A stretch of DNA of 64,000 nt, taken from NCBI RefSeq assembly GCF_000499845.2, contig NC_023758.2:4132311-4196310 (forward strand), in the 5' to 3' direction. A program made the position numbers and the translations under genes. Origin of the DNA: Phaseolus vulgaris (taxonomy: Eukaryota; Streptophyta; Magnoliopsida; Fabales; Fabaceae). Numbering within the stretch: the stretch's first letter is position 1; every line of letters starts with the position of its first letter. The notes beneath the pieces are model-generated. The model was not told where the DNA came from. It saw only the letters and a list, made by a program, of their open reading frames with translations, and did not search any database. Below, in pieces: positions 49,824 to 62,024 of this stretch.

Positions 49824-52800
49824 ATAGCACTTGGATTTATAGTGCTTGAAACCTTGGAATTAGTATCACGCGTAGCTAACAGAATAGGTGATATTAAGGT
49901 GAATACAGGTAGTAGAAAACATGTGGCAAAAGCACGTAAAAGGCGTCTGAAATGAGAAGATTGAGGATTGGCTGAGTTATTTCGTTGGTGAAGATGCGCG
50001 GTGCAGTTGTGTCCGTTTCGCACAGCTCTTTCAAAAATTGATACACTCGAGGTTGCAAGAAATGACCTTGAGCGGCTTATCTTTGTAATTACCATGCTTT
50101 AAATTTTTGAAACTTGGACAAAATTACGTATCAGATCATACATGCATAAAGCCTTCCAGCTGAACCAATACCATTGTGCAACCCAACCAAGATTGTACAC
50201 CCCAAGAACATCTATCTAATCCTAATAAATGTATATAATAAATGTCCCTTCATACCACTCTTCTTTAGTTTTATCAAACAGATTAACATCACTAATCACA
50301 GAATATAACCAAACCCTTGTTATAGATCCACCAACTTACATACATAGATCATCACATATATGTGTTGTTTGTGAAGTAAAACATTAATCTAGTTTTCCAA
50401 GTTAACATTCCATTTTTCAGTTTAAAAAGTGATATATTCACAACTTGCATTCTTCTATAAACTACATTTTTTCTGCTTAAAACTTGTATCAGTTTATGAA
50501 ATGACGAGAATAATATCAATTACAGGTTGTATGTTAACGGTTAGTGTATTAGAGCAGGTTTTCAAAGTATATTAATGGGTGTTTAAAGTTTTCTGATGCA
50601 TGTTAATAAAAGCAGTAAATGTAGTAGTTAACATGCATGTTTAGACAAAAGTTTTTGATAAGTATGGCTGGGGAGAGGGAAAAAAAGAATCACGTGATTC
50701 CTTCTTCACAGATGTAGCAGACTGCGTTTTGCAGCTTTAGAGAAGCACAGTGCAGACACATGGTTGGATAGCGTGATTTTGTCTCCTTCTATTAATACAG
50801 CTTTATTAGCACACACCGAAGAAGGCAAATCTAGGGCAACCAAGGAAGAAGGGTTTTTCTCTTAGGTCTATTTCATAATGAGAATCTTCAGTCATCAAAC
50901 AACGGCTTCATTAATTAAACAAATTGTGTTCTGCTGTCATAATTACACTTCATTCATTCTTTACAAACCAAAGATGTCTTTTTAAATTCTCACTTCTGTC
51001 TTTTAAATTTCCATATCTGACAATATATACTTCCTATTTATTTATCTTAATTCAATTTCAGAGTAATTAGTCATATTAGGATAAAAAAATTATATTTTGA
51101 TTAACGCAACATTAAACTCTTAAAGAATGTATTAGTTATTCTTGTTCAAAACACTTACACTCAAATTCAAAATATGAAAAACTAACTTTTTTTAATTTTA
51201 TTAATGGATTGCATATTTTATGAAATATAAACTACTCCAACAGGTTTCCATCATAATCTTTATTCTTAGAAAATATATCATAGTTTTAAATTATTTTTGA
51301 ATTTTAATCTGTTCTTAAAAAAATTATTATAATTTTAAAATCGATATCAAACTGATTTATAAACATTCAAAAATATGGATTTGAACTTAAAATTCAATTT
51401 AGTTACTTAGATTTGGACTTACGAAATTCAAAATTAATTCTTTTATAATATGGATTTAGATTTAATTTCAATCTATTCAGGTTTAGATTGGATTTGAATT
51501 GAATTTCAAGTCTAGCCCACTTGAAATAAAATTTAATTTGTTAGTATTTTTTAAAATGATCAAATATATTAAACTTAATAAATCCTCCTTTTACTTAATT
51601 TCATTCAATGGTTTTATAATACCAATTGTTTCATTTATTCTTATTCAATTTAAGTTCTTAAATTATGTAAACCCTATTCATAGATTTACTTATTTGGTTT
51701 TCTTTGTTCCTAATTTATTTTATTATTGTTTTTGAATCTCCGATCCAAATAAGTTTTACAAGTTATTTTACATTTAACCAAAGCATAATACATTTTTCTG
51801 CCTTATTATCACCATTATTATCACATTTTTCTGTCTTTAATTCAATATTGACAATTAACCAATAACTTAAAATAAAAAGAGTTTTAAGTGGTATACAGAA
51901 AATTATTGAAACTCTATGTAACAATAAATGTTTGAAATAACTTTTTTTTTGGGTAACACAATCATATGTAACCATACTAATGAATTGAAAAAGACAACTG
52001 TGACTTATAAATGTATATTAAATATGATACATGTGACAGCTATTTGACTTCACAAATGGGCCTTATGGCTATGATATTAGAAAAACAGTAAAACACATTC
52101 ATTTTACATATCAATAAATTATTATTTTTTAATTTAAAATATTATTATATTATTATAATTAGGTGTCAAAGTATGTTATTTACTATTTAAGTGTTAATAA
52201 AAACTTTTTCTATTAGAAATATATATTATTTTTGGGTTTTTGAAACTGAAAGGAAAACTTTCTCTAGTGTTTAAAATACAATATTTTTGCTTTTATGTAA
52301 TCTTAATATATACCAATATACATGTTTCTCTTATTATTGTGTTATTAGATAATATGTTTAATTTTTATTCACTGTAAAAAAAATTAAAATGAAAAGATAA
52401 AACGTAATAGTTAATTTGTTGTTAATATATATACTATACTATTTGAGACTGGAGTGTAACAATGGGTTATTAAAATTTTATTCAGTTCAAATAACTATAG
52501 AATTTTATTGCAAACAACTAATTTTTGTTGAATACAACATTATAATGATTAGATCCAAAACATTTCAACCGAAACTTCAGTGATGTCAGAAAGTGAGATC
52601 CTTCGGTTAACAACTCTTTGTTAATGTCGGCTCAAAGAACAATAAAATGTCGGTTCAGAATGTCGGTTGATAATGTCGGTTAAAAGAAGGCAATAACTTT
52701 CAAAATTGTGAACCGAAGAATGTCGGAGAGAGAGACCAAGAACTTCAGTGCTGCACGTGCATGAACTTTCCCTCTTCATTTGCATATTTCTATTTTACCA

Positions 52801-53312
52801 TATGCACTACACGCGTCCTTTGTTCTTAGGATCATTCATGAAATTGATGATCAAAATTTATTGTGTTTCACTCCATATTGTATAATTCATGACATAAGAT
52901 TTTGTCATTTTCCACCATTTTAAGTAATTTTGAAACTGGACCAGTAATTATGTTATAGGAATCTTTCAAAATATTCATCCTTCAAATATGAATATTTTGT
53001 ATTTATATGAAGATTTTTTTTACCTGCAGTTTGTCATATGGAGATTTGTTAAGTAATTACTAATCTTTAAAAAAAATAAGTAATTACTATTAATTAAATT
53101 TTGTGGGAGTGTAATTATTTATCAACTACTTGTAATGGTGATCTTGCATACTTAAACAACTAATTGAAAGTATAAGTAAGTTGCTTGACAAAAACCTACT
53201 TATATAATATATATAATTAAAAAAAAGGTTATAAAGAGATTTACCAAAATTCATGTGTTTGTTTCTGAAGTGAAGCCTTCTTCTTGCTGCTCAAATGTAG
53301 TTCTTTCAAATA
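49824..53312. other. Intergenic region between the Oberon-type and TSR2-like genes
   Basis: No gene is recognised. A perfect 14-bp palindrome containing a G-box, GAATCACGTGATTC, is at 50687-50700. A short array of (A)ATGTCGGTT words lies at about 52624-52682, flanked by related CTTCGGTT. The rest is AT-rich. Confidence 0.45.
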
Positions 53313-54455
53313 TTAAGAGGATGTGCGAAACAAGTATTCTTCATGAATAATCAATAATTGTTCTGCTACCTGTTATATATGTATCATTAGTATTAGCCAA
53401 ATTCAAATGATGTTAAGGAAAAAAAATTGAAAATGACACATTATTTTACATAAGATTAAGCTTGATTTAATGAAGAAAAAAAAGGACACAAGCATTTTAC
53501 ATAAAATTAGGTTTGAGTGATATAGAGTTAAGAAGTATCTTAGACTGATAATAAGTTTTATTTATTTCATGCTTGTATAACACCAAACCTAAATAAGACT
53601 TTGTTCCTAATATATTTTTCATGTTCAAACAAAATTTGTATAAGTGGATGTCATGTTCATGTTTATGCTTCCTCAATACACATACTAAATCTAATGACAC
53701 GTAATTCTACCAATTGTCTCTTAAAACAAAATGTAAAAGTTTTTATAAGGTTTACAATCATAAACTAAGCAAATATCTATATATATCTCAGATTTTTGTT
53801 AAGTTACAAATAAAAAAAAAACATTAGTCAACATTAACCTACAAAGAAAGTTTGTGGTTTTGGAAAAATGTTAATTAAGGATTGTGAGAAACTATATTAG
53901 TTTGGTTGAAAAAGTAGAAGATAAATTTATTATAGACATGAATCATGGATCATGGATCTGACTTTGACACTGAACCAGATTATATATAGAATATAAAAGT
54001 GGATAGATGTATACATATATATACACACACCTGTTCAATACTGCCATCTTCTATCTCTGTGTTGAATGTAAGCAACATACATTCATGGAGTAGGTTTTCT
54101 AAATCTTCAACAGGAACTAACACTGAAATTTAGATGATAAATCACATAAAAGAGACATTGGTGAGATGTTATAACAAAAGAGAAAATTGATAAATAAAAT
54201 TTGTCTAAATGAATGGAAAGAAAAGAGAATAAACTAATTGAAAAATACTATACAACCTTTAGATTTGGAGAACCAGGAAAATAAATCAGCAGCAAGTTGA
54301 TGCGATTTCTGAAGGGAATCAGAACCACCCCATTGATTTTCAATAGCCATTTGAAGGGCATACCAACGAGAAAGAAGCAAAACGATACTCTTTTGCAATA
54401 AAATGGTATCATTTGTTTCTGCTCTTTCGGAATAGTTTCTATTCATGCAATCCAT
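53313..54455 (-). CDS. Short TSR2-like pre-rRNA processing protein, three exons
   Basis: Exons 54455-54257, 54122-54031 and 53369-53313 join in frame at GT-AG to 115 aa. The TSR2 core is clear: LLSRWYALQMAIENQWGGSD, QLAADLFSWFSKSK, then VEDLENLLHECML and FNTEIEDGSIEQVAEQLLII. In yeast and human, TSR2 is the chaperone that takes eS26 to the pre-40S ribosome. The protein stops at HEEYLFRTSS, while plant TSR2 proteins as I recall them go on with an acidic tail and a C-terminal WVVV-type block, so the end is missing or spliced differently. An in-frame ATG at 54530 would add 25 residues; 54455 is chosen because the added residues resemble no TSR2 start. It may be a truncated duplicate, but splice sites are intact. 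Confidence 0.75.
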
Positions 54456-54530
54456 TTGAGGCACCTCTGTGTGTTCTGGGAGAAAAAAATTCATACAACA
54501 CACAGAGGTGAATAATGAATGAAAATGCAT

Positions 54531-57350
54531 TGTTGTATTTATATGAAATGAATTGCATGAGAAACATAGATGCGAAAAATGTTGAAGAGAAAACTATTAC
54601 CAACTGTTCTCATCTTTCTATATATGAAATCTTTAAAAAGAAAAAAAAAATTATAACCATTTTAAAAATTCATTTAGCTAAAACATCTTTTAAATCCTTC
54701 ATAAACATACTGGAATAATTAATTTATTAGCTTAGATTATATACTAATTGTATTATTAATGTATTAATGTTCTATATTGTATTGAAATTACATGTATTAT
54801 ATATTTTGAAAAACAAATTTAGGTATATATAACAAGCTTCAGCAATTTTTGCATGACAACTTCTCATGTAAAATTACATCTTTAAGTTTGATTTGTTATC
54901 ATTACTTTAATCTTAATAAGTGAATAACTTCTAGATTATAATTTATATTCCAATTGATAAATCATTTTTTATAAACATTTCAAATTATTTTTCTTAATTA
55001 TCAATACTATTTATTAATTGCACTATTTATTCATAAATTTTATTGACTCTAAAATTAAATTAAGTTTATAACCAATAGAATCATATCATAATAATTTAGT
55101 ATTATTATCATTTTAAGTCTAATCTCAACTTTTTAGTTATTTTCATCTGTGTATCAATTCTTTTGGCTTAGCATTTTGTTAATCAAATTTGAACGTAGTC
55201 ATGTATATGGATCAATTTAAATTCATAACTGGTTTACAATTAGTCCAAAAATTCTTATTTTGAGCTGGTAAAAATATATGGCAAATGTGTAGCCAAAAAA
55301 AATCATAAATACTTGTAGAATTAAGAAAACCTAAATAAGTTTCTCTGAAAATAAAAGTTAATTCATATGAAGTAATTTATAGATTTTTTCTATCATTAAG
55401 TTTTTAGAAAACAATTCTTAACTTTAAATTATTTATTTTCTTCTTTCATGGTGGTTAATGAAAAGCCTATCAACAAATTATTAAGAAAGAAGTTTCAAAT
55501 AAAATTATTAAGAGTATATCTAAAAGTTTAAACCATCACCTTTAATTTAAGACTCGGGTATTATAAGAAATTTACATTAAAATTCAATGATATGCTTGCT
55601 GAAAGTCTTAAAATTAAGAAACTGAGTATTATATAAAACACAATCTTAAACATAAAAAAAGGATTTGTCAAAATCAACAAACATATTGTAAAAAACAATT
55701 TCAGAATTTTTTTTCATCCAAGATGATTAACTTAATTAAAATGAAATAAAAGCTTTAACAATTTTTAAAAGTGTGAATGATCTTAACCATATAAAAACAA
55801 TCACATTAGTCTTTAATATAATAAACTGGAAAACATCTAACAAGATAAAAAATAAAGTCGTAAATTAAAGAATATATAAAAGAATGCAGTTAAAATGAAA
55901 AGAAGGAATGGTGTTAATTGCTTAGGTTTGTGTATACGATGTAGCAGTGCAGGCTAGCTAGCTTCCTTTGTAATACATTAAAAATATTGTTATTTTTTCA
56001 AAATAAATATATTTTTTACTTGTTTTTTTTCTGACTAATACCTGTAGGAACTTATCAAATATAATTTGATAATGATTCGTATATTTTTAAAACTGAAAAT
56101 TGAACAACATTATATATAATTTAAAATTTCATAAAATATAATTTAGGGACCAATATTACGACTATAAAAATTTTAGGGATTAAAAAATGAAAGGAAGTTA
56201 TGAATTTTGATACATGTTTGCGTTTTCTTATTAGTAATATAATAATATATTTATGAGGAATTATAATTGTCTAATTTAAAAAAAGTAAAAGATAAAATCT
56301 ACAATTATAATTTTGTAGGAACTAGAATATCATAAGAAAAAGTGAATTTAAGTCATAAATATATTGGAGTATAGTAACTCTGCATAAGATTGATTCGTTC
56401 TCTCTTGGGCTTTTTGGGCTTTAGAAAAAAGATAAGAGTTTGAAAAGTTTAAAGAATAGGAACCGCTTTACCTATTCGTTTTTCCTTCTTAAAATTCTAC
56501 TATAAGGTATAAATATTTTTCATTGGTGTTTTTCTCAGTAAACTTGCTTTGAACGCTTTTAAACCACAATTTCTAAAATTTTTCTTCCATTATATCTGTA
56601 ATTGTTAATTGGTTATCACAAACATTATTTAATTTAATAGTTATGTTAAATGCTGCTTCTTGTTTTTTTACGAAACACCTCCAAGTACTTGTATAAGCTA
56701 ATGCTCCGTTAATTTCTACGATTGGATGATAAAAATCGATAATGTTTCAAGAGTTGTACTGCCATTTAAACTTTTATTAGTTGAAAAAATATGATACAGA
56801 ATCTGATTTCAACATTTTGAAAAATTGATTCATTTTATCTTCTCTTAATAAATATCGAAAAATTTATCCGAGCTAGTTCTAGTTTCTGCAATGCATGACC
56901 GATATCATAGAACAAATTTGTAGAATAGAAGTTCCTAATCAACTTAATTTGTTTAGCATTGATTGTTTGTAGTATTGAAGAAATGTGTAGTAATAGAAAT
57001 AGAAGAAAAAGGAGAATCAATTCCTCAACAGCATTTTTCTCTCAGCATTTTAATGACTTCACAGGGATCACCGGCTTACAAATAAACCAAATAGATTGTC
57101 ACAATAATCTCAGCATCTAACTCCCGATTCACAAACAAACCGAAATAATTTCAAAAAATGAACACAAAATTATAGAGTAGGAACAAAAACACCCATAAAC
57201 CTAAAATTTGGGGGAAATAATTGGAAGTCGAGAATGGAAAAGGAAACAAAAAAAAACAAAAAAAAAGCAGAGGAAATAATAACTAAAACAGGCGTTATAA
57301 TTTTGTTTGATTTTGTTGTTGCGTTAATTAGTAGGAGAAAAGCAAATTAG
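54531..57350. other. AT-rich intergenic region
   Basis: No gene or structured repeat is recognised. A 61-codon hydrophobic frame on the minus strand near 57020-56835 has no ATG at a useful place and is probably chance. Confidence 0.45.
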
Positions 57351-57359
57351 TGTTAGTGT

Positions 57360-57960
57360 TGAAGGAAGAGGCTCAGATTTAGGTTTTGTCAGACAGAGAG
57401 GAGAAAAGAGCGTGATACCGTGGCTGCGAACACAGTGGATCGCCTCGCCAGGACCGCACATTACCCGCCTCTTCTTCACTCAGATCCTGTTTCAATTGCA
57501 GGAAACATCATCACTGCCTCGTTATATCCAAATGAGGAAGAGGAAAACAAGTTAGAAGAAGAAGAAGAAGAAGAAGATGAATGGAAAATGATATGGTGAT
57601 GAAGAAGAAGATGATGATGATGGAACAAAAGAGAAAGAGAAAGAGAGGAGTGTGTATAGAGGATCATCGGCAGCTGCAAGATCTGAGAGAGCTTGCATGC
57701 TATGCCTCACACATGAACATTAAATTGCATGCAAGAAAAGGAAAGGGAGTGAGTGAGACTCAGAGCAAAGAGACAGAGTCCGTGGCTGCGTCAACAGAGA
57801 CACCTCGCCAGAACACGTCAGAATCCATCATTGTCTCACTCGAGAAATGCCATGGAAGCCACCAACAACCACCTCAAAAACTCTCTCGCTAACCTCTAAC
57901 AACACTGTTCGTTAGAGAGGAGAGGAAATGGCGGTGTCTATCGCACCCACCTTCCCCGTT
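57360..57960. other. Unassigned transcribed-looking block with GAA repeat
   Basis: This stretch is richer in G and C than its surroundings and has a (GAA)n run at about 57555-57576. A partly repeated segment (CCGTGGCTGCG...CCTCGCCAG at 57418 and 57780) lies within it. To its right, at 58020-58075, are site II-like words (TTGGCCCAACT, TGGGCCTGGGCCC). Open frames exist on both strands (plus 57581-57892, 103 aa), but none matches a family I know. It may be the first exon or leader of an unrecognised gene, most likely on the minus strand, or a gene remnant. Confidence 0.3.
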
Positions 57961-58086
57961 CCAATGCAACACCGCACTGTTCATTCAACCAATTGCTTTA
58001 CTTCTCAGTATTATATATTGGCCCAACTCAACCCTCACGCTTTTCTTCTTTTTTTTGGGCCTGGGCCCAGTTTTCAACTAATCAGA

Positions 58087-58436
58087 GACAATTACTTCGT
58101 ACACCTGATGAAATTTGAACCTGCACCCCATTTTTATGTGAAACGACAAAAATGTCCTTAGATAACAGGAAAATTCTTTTTCTGGAACACGTTTCTGGAT
58201 TTTGTTTCCTGAAATTCTTTTCTTCAATGTATTTTTTATATTTCGAAATTACTTTTCCAGAATGAAATTTTTATTTTCCAATTCTACTACGGAATTCCAC
58301 TTCCTAAAAATCTATTATGGATTTACATTTCCTAATGTATTTTTTTTTTTAATTTCGGAATGAATGGTAATTTTGGAAATTTAGATAGGTATTGGGTTGC
58401 AGGTCACAATTTGTAAGGTGCAGAAAGAATTTTTCC
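58087..58436. mobile_element. Degenerate member of the TTCTTCCTGCACC MITE family
   Basis: The left end ACAATTACTTCGTACACC followed by AACCTGCACCCC pairs with the right end (reverse complement GGAAAAATTCTTTCTGCACC then ACCTGCAACCC), so the end repeat is doubled as in the 60917 copy. Possible 9-bp flanks TAATCAGAG and TAATCATAT match at seven positions. Ends are approximate because of decay. Confidence 0.6.
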
Positions 58437-58533
58437 TAATCATATCTTACAAACCTAAACCACCTGATCCACTTTTCTTATTGTATAATGACAACAAAAG
58501 TTCAATTTTTTAAAATACCTTATAAAAATCAAG

Positions 58534-59313
58534 GGTAAATTCTTTCTGTAAGTCCATATAATTTTAAAATTCCAAATATATCCATTTGTTTGTAATGAAT
58601 TAAGCAATATGTAACACCTCTTATTTGAAATTTACACTATAAATTGAACAATCAGAAGCTATCAGAAGCTAACACACTCATATTACATATCGAATTGTAT
58701 AATTCGGTTTGTATATCGAATTGTACAATCGGATAGATAATTTTATTAAGAAGTCTAACTCAAACTCATAAAACTGACTTATAAGGTGAGGTTTTGCACC
58801 CAGTTATATACTATGAAATTTTCTAATCTTTAGTCAATGTGAGATATCTAACACACACCCCTCACGTCGAGAATGGCCTGATAAGCCCAACAAATACTCT
58901 CTAGGATATGTTCGAAATGACTCTGATACCATATTAAAAAATGAACTTTAAGCCCAACTCAACATCATAAAATTGGCTTATGAGGTGAGATTTGCAGTCA
59001 CTTATATACTATGAAATTTTCTAATCTCTAGTCTATGTGTGATCTCCAACAAATTTTAAATCCGATCTTAGCTTATGAATTGTTCAATCCAACATGTACA
59101 TTTACTTTATATTACAAACTGAATTATATAATTTAGTATTTATTTTTCTAATAATATACCGGATTCTACATTCCAATATGTATATCTCATATTTGACTAT
59201 ATATAACGGATTGTCCAATCCAGAATTTTTATAAAAAAAAACCTAATTGTATGATCCGATTTCAATACAACACCAAAAAAAACAAGCTAAAAAATGGTGT
59301 GAGAAAGATTTAC
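58534..59313. mobile_element. Palindrome-rich element that hosts the TRIM
   Basis: Possible inverted ends are GTAAATTCTTTCTGTA at 58534 and its counterpart GTAAATCTTTCTCACA read inwards from 59313. The body has short palindromes such as CGAATTGTATAATTCG, GAATTGTACAATC, GAATTATATAATTTAG and GGATTGTCCAATCC at 58690-58735 and 59065-59235. The same style of internal repeats is in the 60349-60808 element. The intact TRIM lies in its middle. Ends and class are uncertain. Confidence 0.45.
58744..59051 (-). mobile_element. Complete TRIM retrotransposon, 308 bp
   Basis: Read on the minus strand: a 120-bp 5' LTR (59051-58932) starting TGTTGGAGATCACACATAGA, a primer-binding site TGGTATCAGAG (58931-58921) fitting initiator tRNA-Met, and about 65 bp internal DNA ending in the purine tract GAGGGGTGTG. 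A 110-bp 3' LTR (58853-58744) starting TGTTAGATATC follows. Both flanks read AATTT (58739-58743 and 59052-59056), a perfect 5-bp target duplication. With no coding sequence it must be moved by enzymes of another element. The LTRs differ at many positions, so the insertion is old. Confidence 0.88.
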
Positions 59314-59530
59314 GTAACAAGAAAAATTAAACTTACCTTCACAATAATAAAAGTTCTTCAAGTTGGTCGTATTTAACCTTTTGGGAAGAGAAACTATATT
59401 TGTATGAATGCAATTAAGACCATTCTTGATAACAAAAAATACATTTATTATGAGTAGTTGAAATTCTAGCCATTCTTGATAACAAAAATACACATTTATG
59501 ATTCTTGATAACAAAAATACACATTTATGA

Positions 59531-59697
59531 TGAACATTTATTATGAGTGAGTAGTTGAACAAATTAGGGTATTTAAATTTTTAGGAAACGGCAAAAAGAA
59601 ATTTCACAATTAATGAACATTTATTATGAGTGAGTAGTTGTACAAATTAGGGTATTTAATTTTTTAAGAAACGGCAAAAAAAAAATTCACAATTAAT
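59531..59697. repeat. 82-bp tandem duplication
   Basis: TGAACATTTATTATGAGTGA and the following sequence through CACAATTAA occur at 59531 and 59613 with a handful of differences. Just before, a TTCTTGATAACAAAAATACA unit is also duplicated (59475 and 59502). Confidence 0.88.
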
Positions 59698-60348
59698 ATG
59701 ATGGTGTGGGAAGAACCATAAAGGTGGAGGCAGAATTTGACAAAAATCAAAGCTAATAATTGGAAAAGGAAAAATAATGCATGCAAACTATGAGAAAATT
59801 GCTTTCTTCAATCAATGATATTGAACCTGTAATCAACAAATTTTTAAAATTTCAAAATTGTCCTTCATTTAAAAATTAAAAAAAAATACATTTTTGGAAA
59901 GGAAATTGAGAATAATAGATTATTGTGTTTTGAAAATGAAATTTTAGAATAAAATTATAAAATCAAAATCTTATTCCAAAAAATCAATTCCACAATAAAT
60001 AAAAAATACATTCCAATACAAGAAGTTATAGAAAACAAAATTTATAAACATATTTAGAAAATATTCTCGAGATTCATAAATGTATTCTGCAATACTAAAT
60101 TAAAAAAACATTTTGAGCAGCATCTCATACTCCTATTTAAAAACTAAAGAGCATTTTGACTATTTAACGTGAATAATAGAGTAAAAATTCAAATTTGTTG
60201 GATGAAGTGAGCAATTGAGATATCATATCATACTCCTATTTAAAAAGTGGAAAGGACATTTTGACTATTTGACGTTATTGTTAGACTACATATTCAAATT
60301 TGTTGGGTTATTGACATGTTTTTGTGAAACCTATTTCTCATTTTACAC

Positions 60349-60808
60349 GACTTTTTCTTCCTACACCTCATACTTTCTTGTGCCACCACCATACTAAATA
60401 CGAAAATACCATTTTATCTTCTTTTGTGTCCAGCCCCTTGGATTTGAAATAAGCCTATGAATTATGTAATCCAGATATATTTTGGATTATATAATCCGAA
60501 AGTTAATCTCATATTTAGAAAAGGCTTCCGAATTATGTAATCCGGAAGCTAATCACGCATATGAAAAAAAAGGCTTTCGGATTACATAATCTAGAAGCTA
60601 ATATTATGTATAGAAAAAACTTACAGGATTATGTAATCCAGAAGTTAATCACAAAAGGCTTCCAGATTACATAATCCAAAAACTAATTCTGGATCTAGAA
60701 AAAGACTTCCAGATTATGTAATCCAGAATATTAAAAAGGGTATTTTTGAAATACAAAAAAATTATAGGGGTGGTACAAGAAGGTATGGAGGTGCAGGAAG
60801 AAACAACC
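60349..60808. mobile_element. MITE with long doubled inverted ends and seven internal palindromes
   Basis: The left end GACTTTTTCTTCCTACACCT, then ACTTTCTTGTGCCACCACC, pairs over about 45 bp with the right end (reverse complement GGTTGTTTCTTCCTGCACCT, then ACCTTCTTGTACCACCCC). Between them the palindrome GGATTATGTAATCC or a close variant appears about seven times (near 60452, 60484, 60528, 60571, 60609, 60664 and 60711) in units ending AAGCTAATCA-like. No target duplication is visible. No coding capacity. Confidence 0.75.
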
Positions 60809-60916
60809 TCTAATGTATGAGGTGGCCCAATGCAAGGTCCATTGAGTTGGGAATGAACCATAAAATTAGACTAAGCCCATTGATATTACAAGTACAAATC
60901 GTAACATTTAAGTGTA

Positions 60917-61274
60917 GGGTTTTTTTTCCTGCACCTCTACATTTTTCTTCCTGCACCCCTACATCCTTCAAAAATACTGAAATTTCCTTTACAGTTTTGG
61001 GTGTTTTCAAAATACTGATTCCGTAAGCAAACTGTATTTCTGGAATAGAAAATCTAGAAGACAAAAAATCATTCTGAAACATCTTTTTTTAACACATTTT
61101 TATTTATTTCCGGATTGATAAATCCATAATTCATAAAACATGTTCCAGAAAAGGTGTTATGGAAATATTTCGAAAAGAACAATCCAGAAGTCAATTTTTA
61201 AAGGGGACAAAACAGTCTTCTCCAAAAATGATGGGTGCAGGAAGAAATTTGTAAAGGTGCAGGAAGAAGTTGCC
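60917..61274. mobile_element. MULE-like MITE, 358 bp, with 9-bp target duplication
   Basis: The left end GGGTTTTTTTTCCTGCACCT, then TTTTTCTTCCTGCACCCCTA, is a doubled terminal repeat. The right end mirrors it (reverse complement GGCAACTTCTTCCTGCACCT, then AATTTCTTCCTGCACCC). Flanks TTAAGTGTA (60908-60916) and TTAAGTCTA (61275-61283) match at eight of nine positions. Internal GGATTGATAAATCCATAA resembles the MITE at 35857 (AGATTGATGAATCCATAG). These features place it in the Mutator superfamily. Confidence 0.82.
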
Positions 61275-61283
61275 TTAAGTCTA

Positions 61284-62024
61284 TTGAACTTAGCAACTTT
61301 CTCAATTGTACAAGGTTGAATCTCCCTACACCATATCACTTATTACCGTCACCCACCAGATGTAGAGTAATTGACTATTTTGCCCTTAACATTTTAGATA
61401 TCAATTTCCACAACACAAACAATACAGTTCTAAATCTATTTGTCCAAAAATAATAAGTGACTTTCGAATATCTCATCCGTAGTCTTATCAAGACATTCAA
61501 CAATAACTTTCGGATACTGAGATCCATAGACTTTTTTTACCTTTCAAATACGAATATCCAAAATTTATACTGAATGCATATGAAAATCTACATCTAAGTC
61601 ACTTTCTGGACATCGATATCTAGAAACACATTTACACCATCGCCACTGAATCCATCCCCACAACAAACGACTCCACCATTATCTTCTCCACTCAAAACGC
61701 CTCTACCACAACAAACAAGCTCTTCTATAGGTTTCTTTTGAAATAAAAAGTGACAAGAAGAGTTTGGGATTCTTAAAAAGATGTTAGGTGCAAGTGACAA
61801 ATTGATGTGGTGGAGGGAGAATTTGCCTTGTAGAAAGGCTAGGTTTGTTTAATTTTACAGGCCCATAATGATCCATGCAATGAACCGTTACCACAGAATC
61901 CGACCCATAAGAGAAATGGGTTAGGATTGACCCGAATAGAGAAGGCAGAAGAATAGAACATAGAGAGTGTTGTTATCCACAACACAACACACAAAATCAT
62001 TGGTTATTTCGTGCTTAGTTATCG
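61284..62024 (+). other. Spacer and promoter of SECE1
   Basis: No gene is seen in the first part. A site II-type word GGCCCAT lies at about 61860, and the leader before 62025 is rich in ACACAACACACA. This fits a nuclear gene for a plastid protein. Confidence 0.45.
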
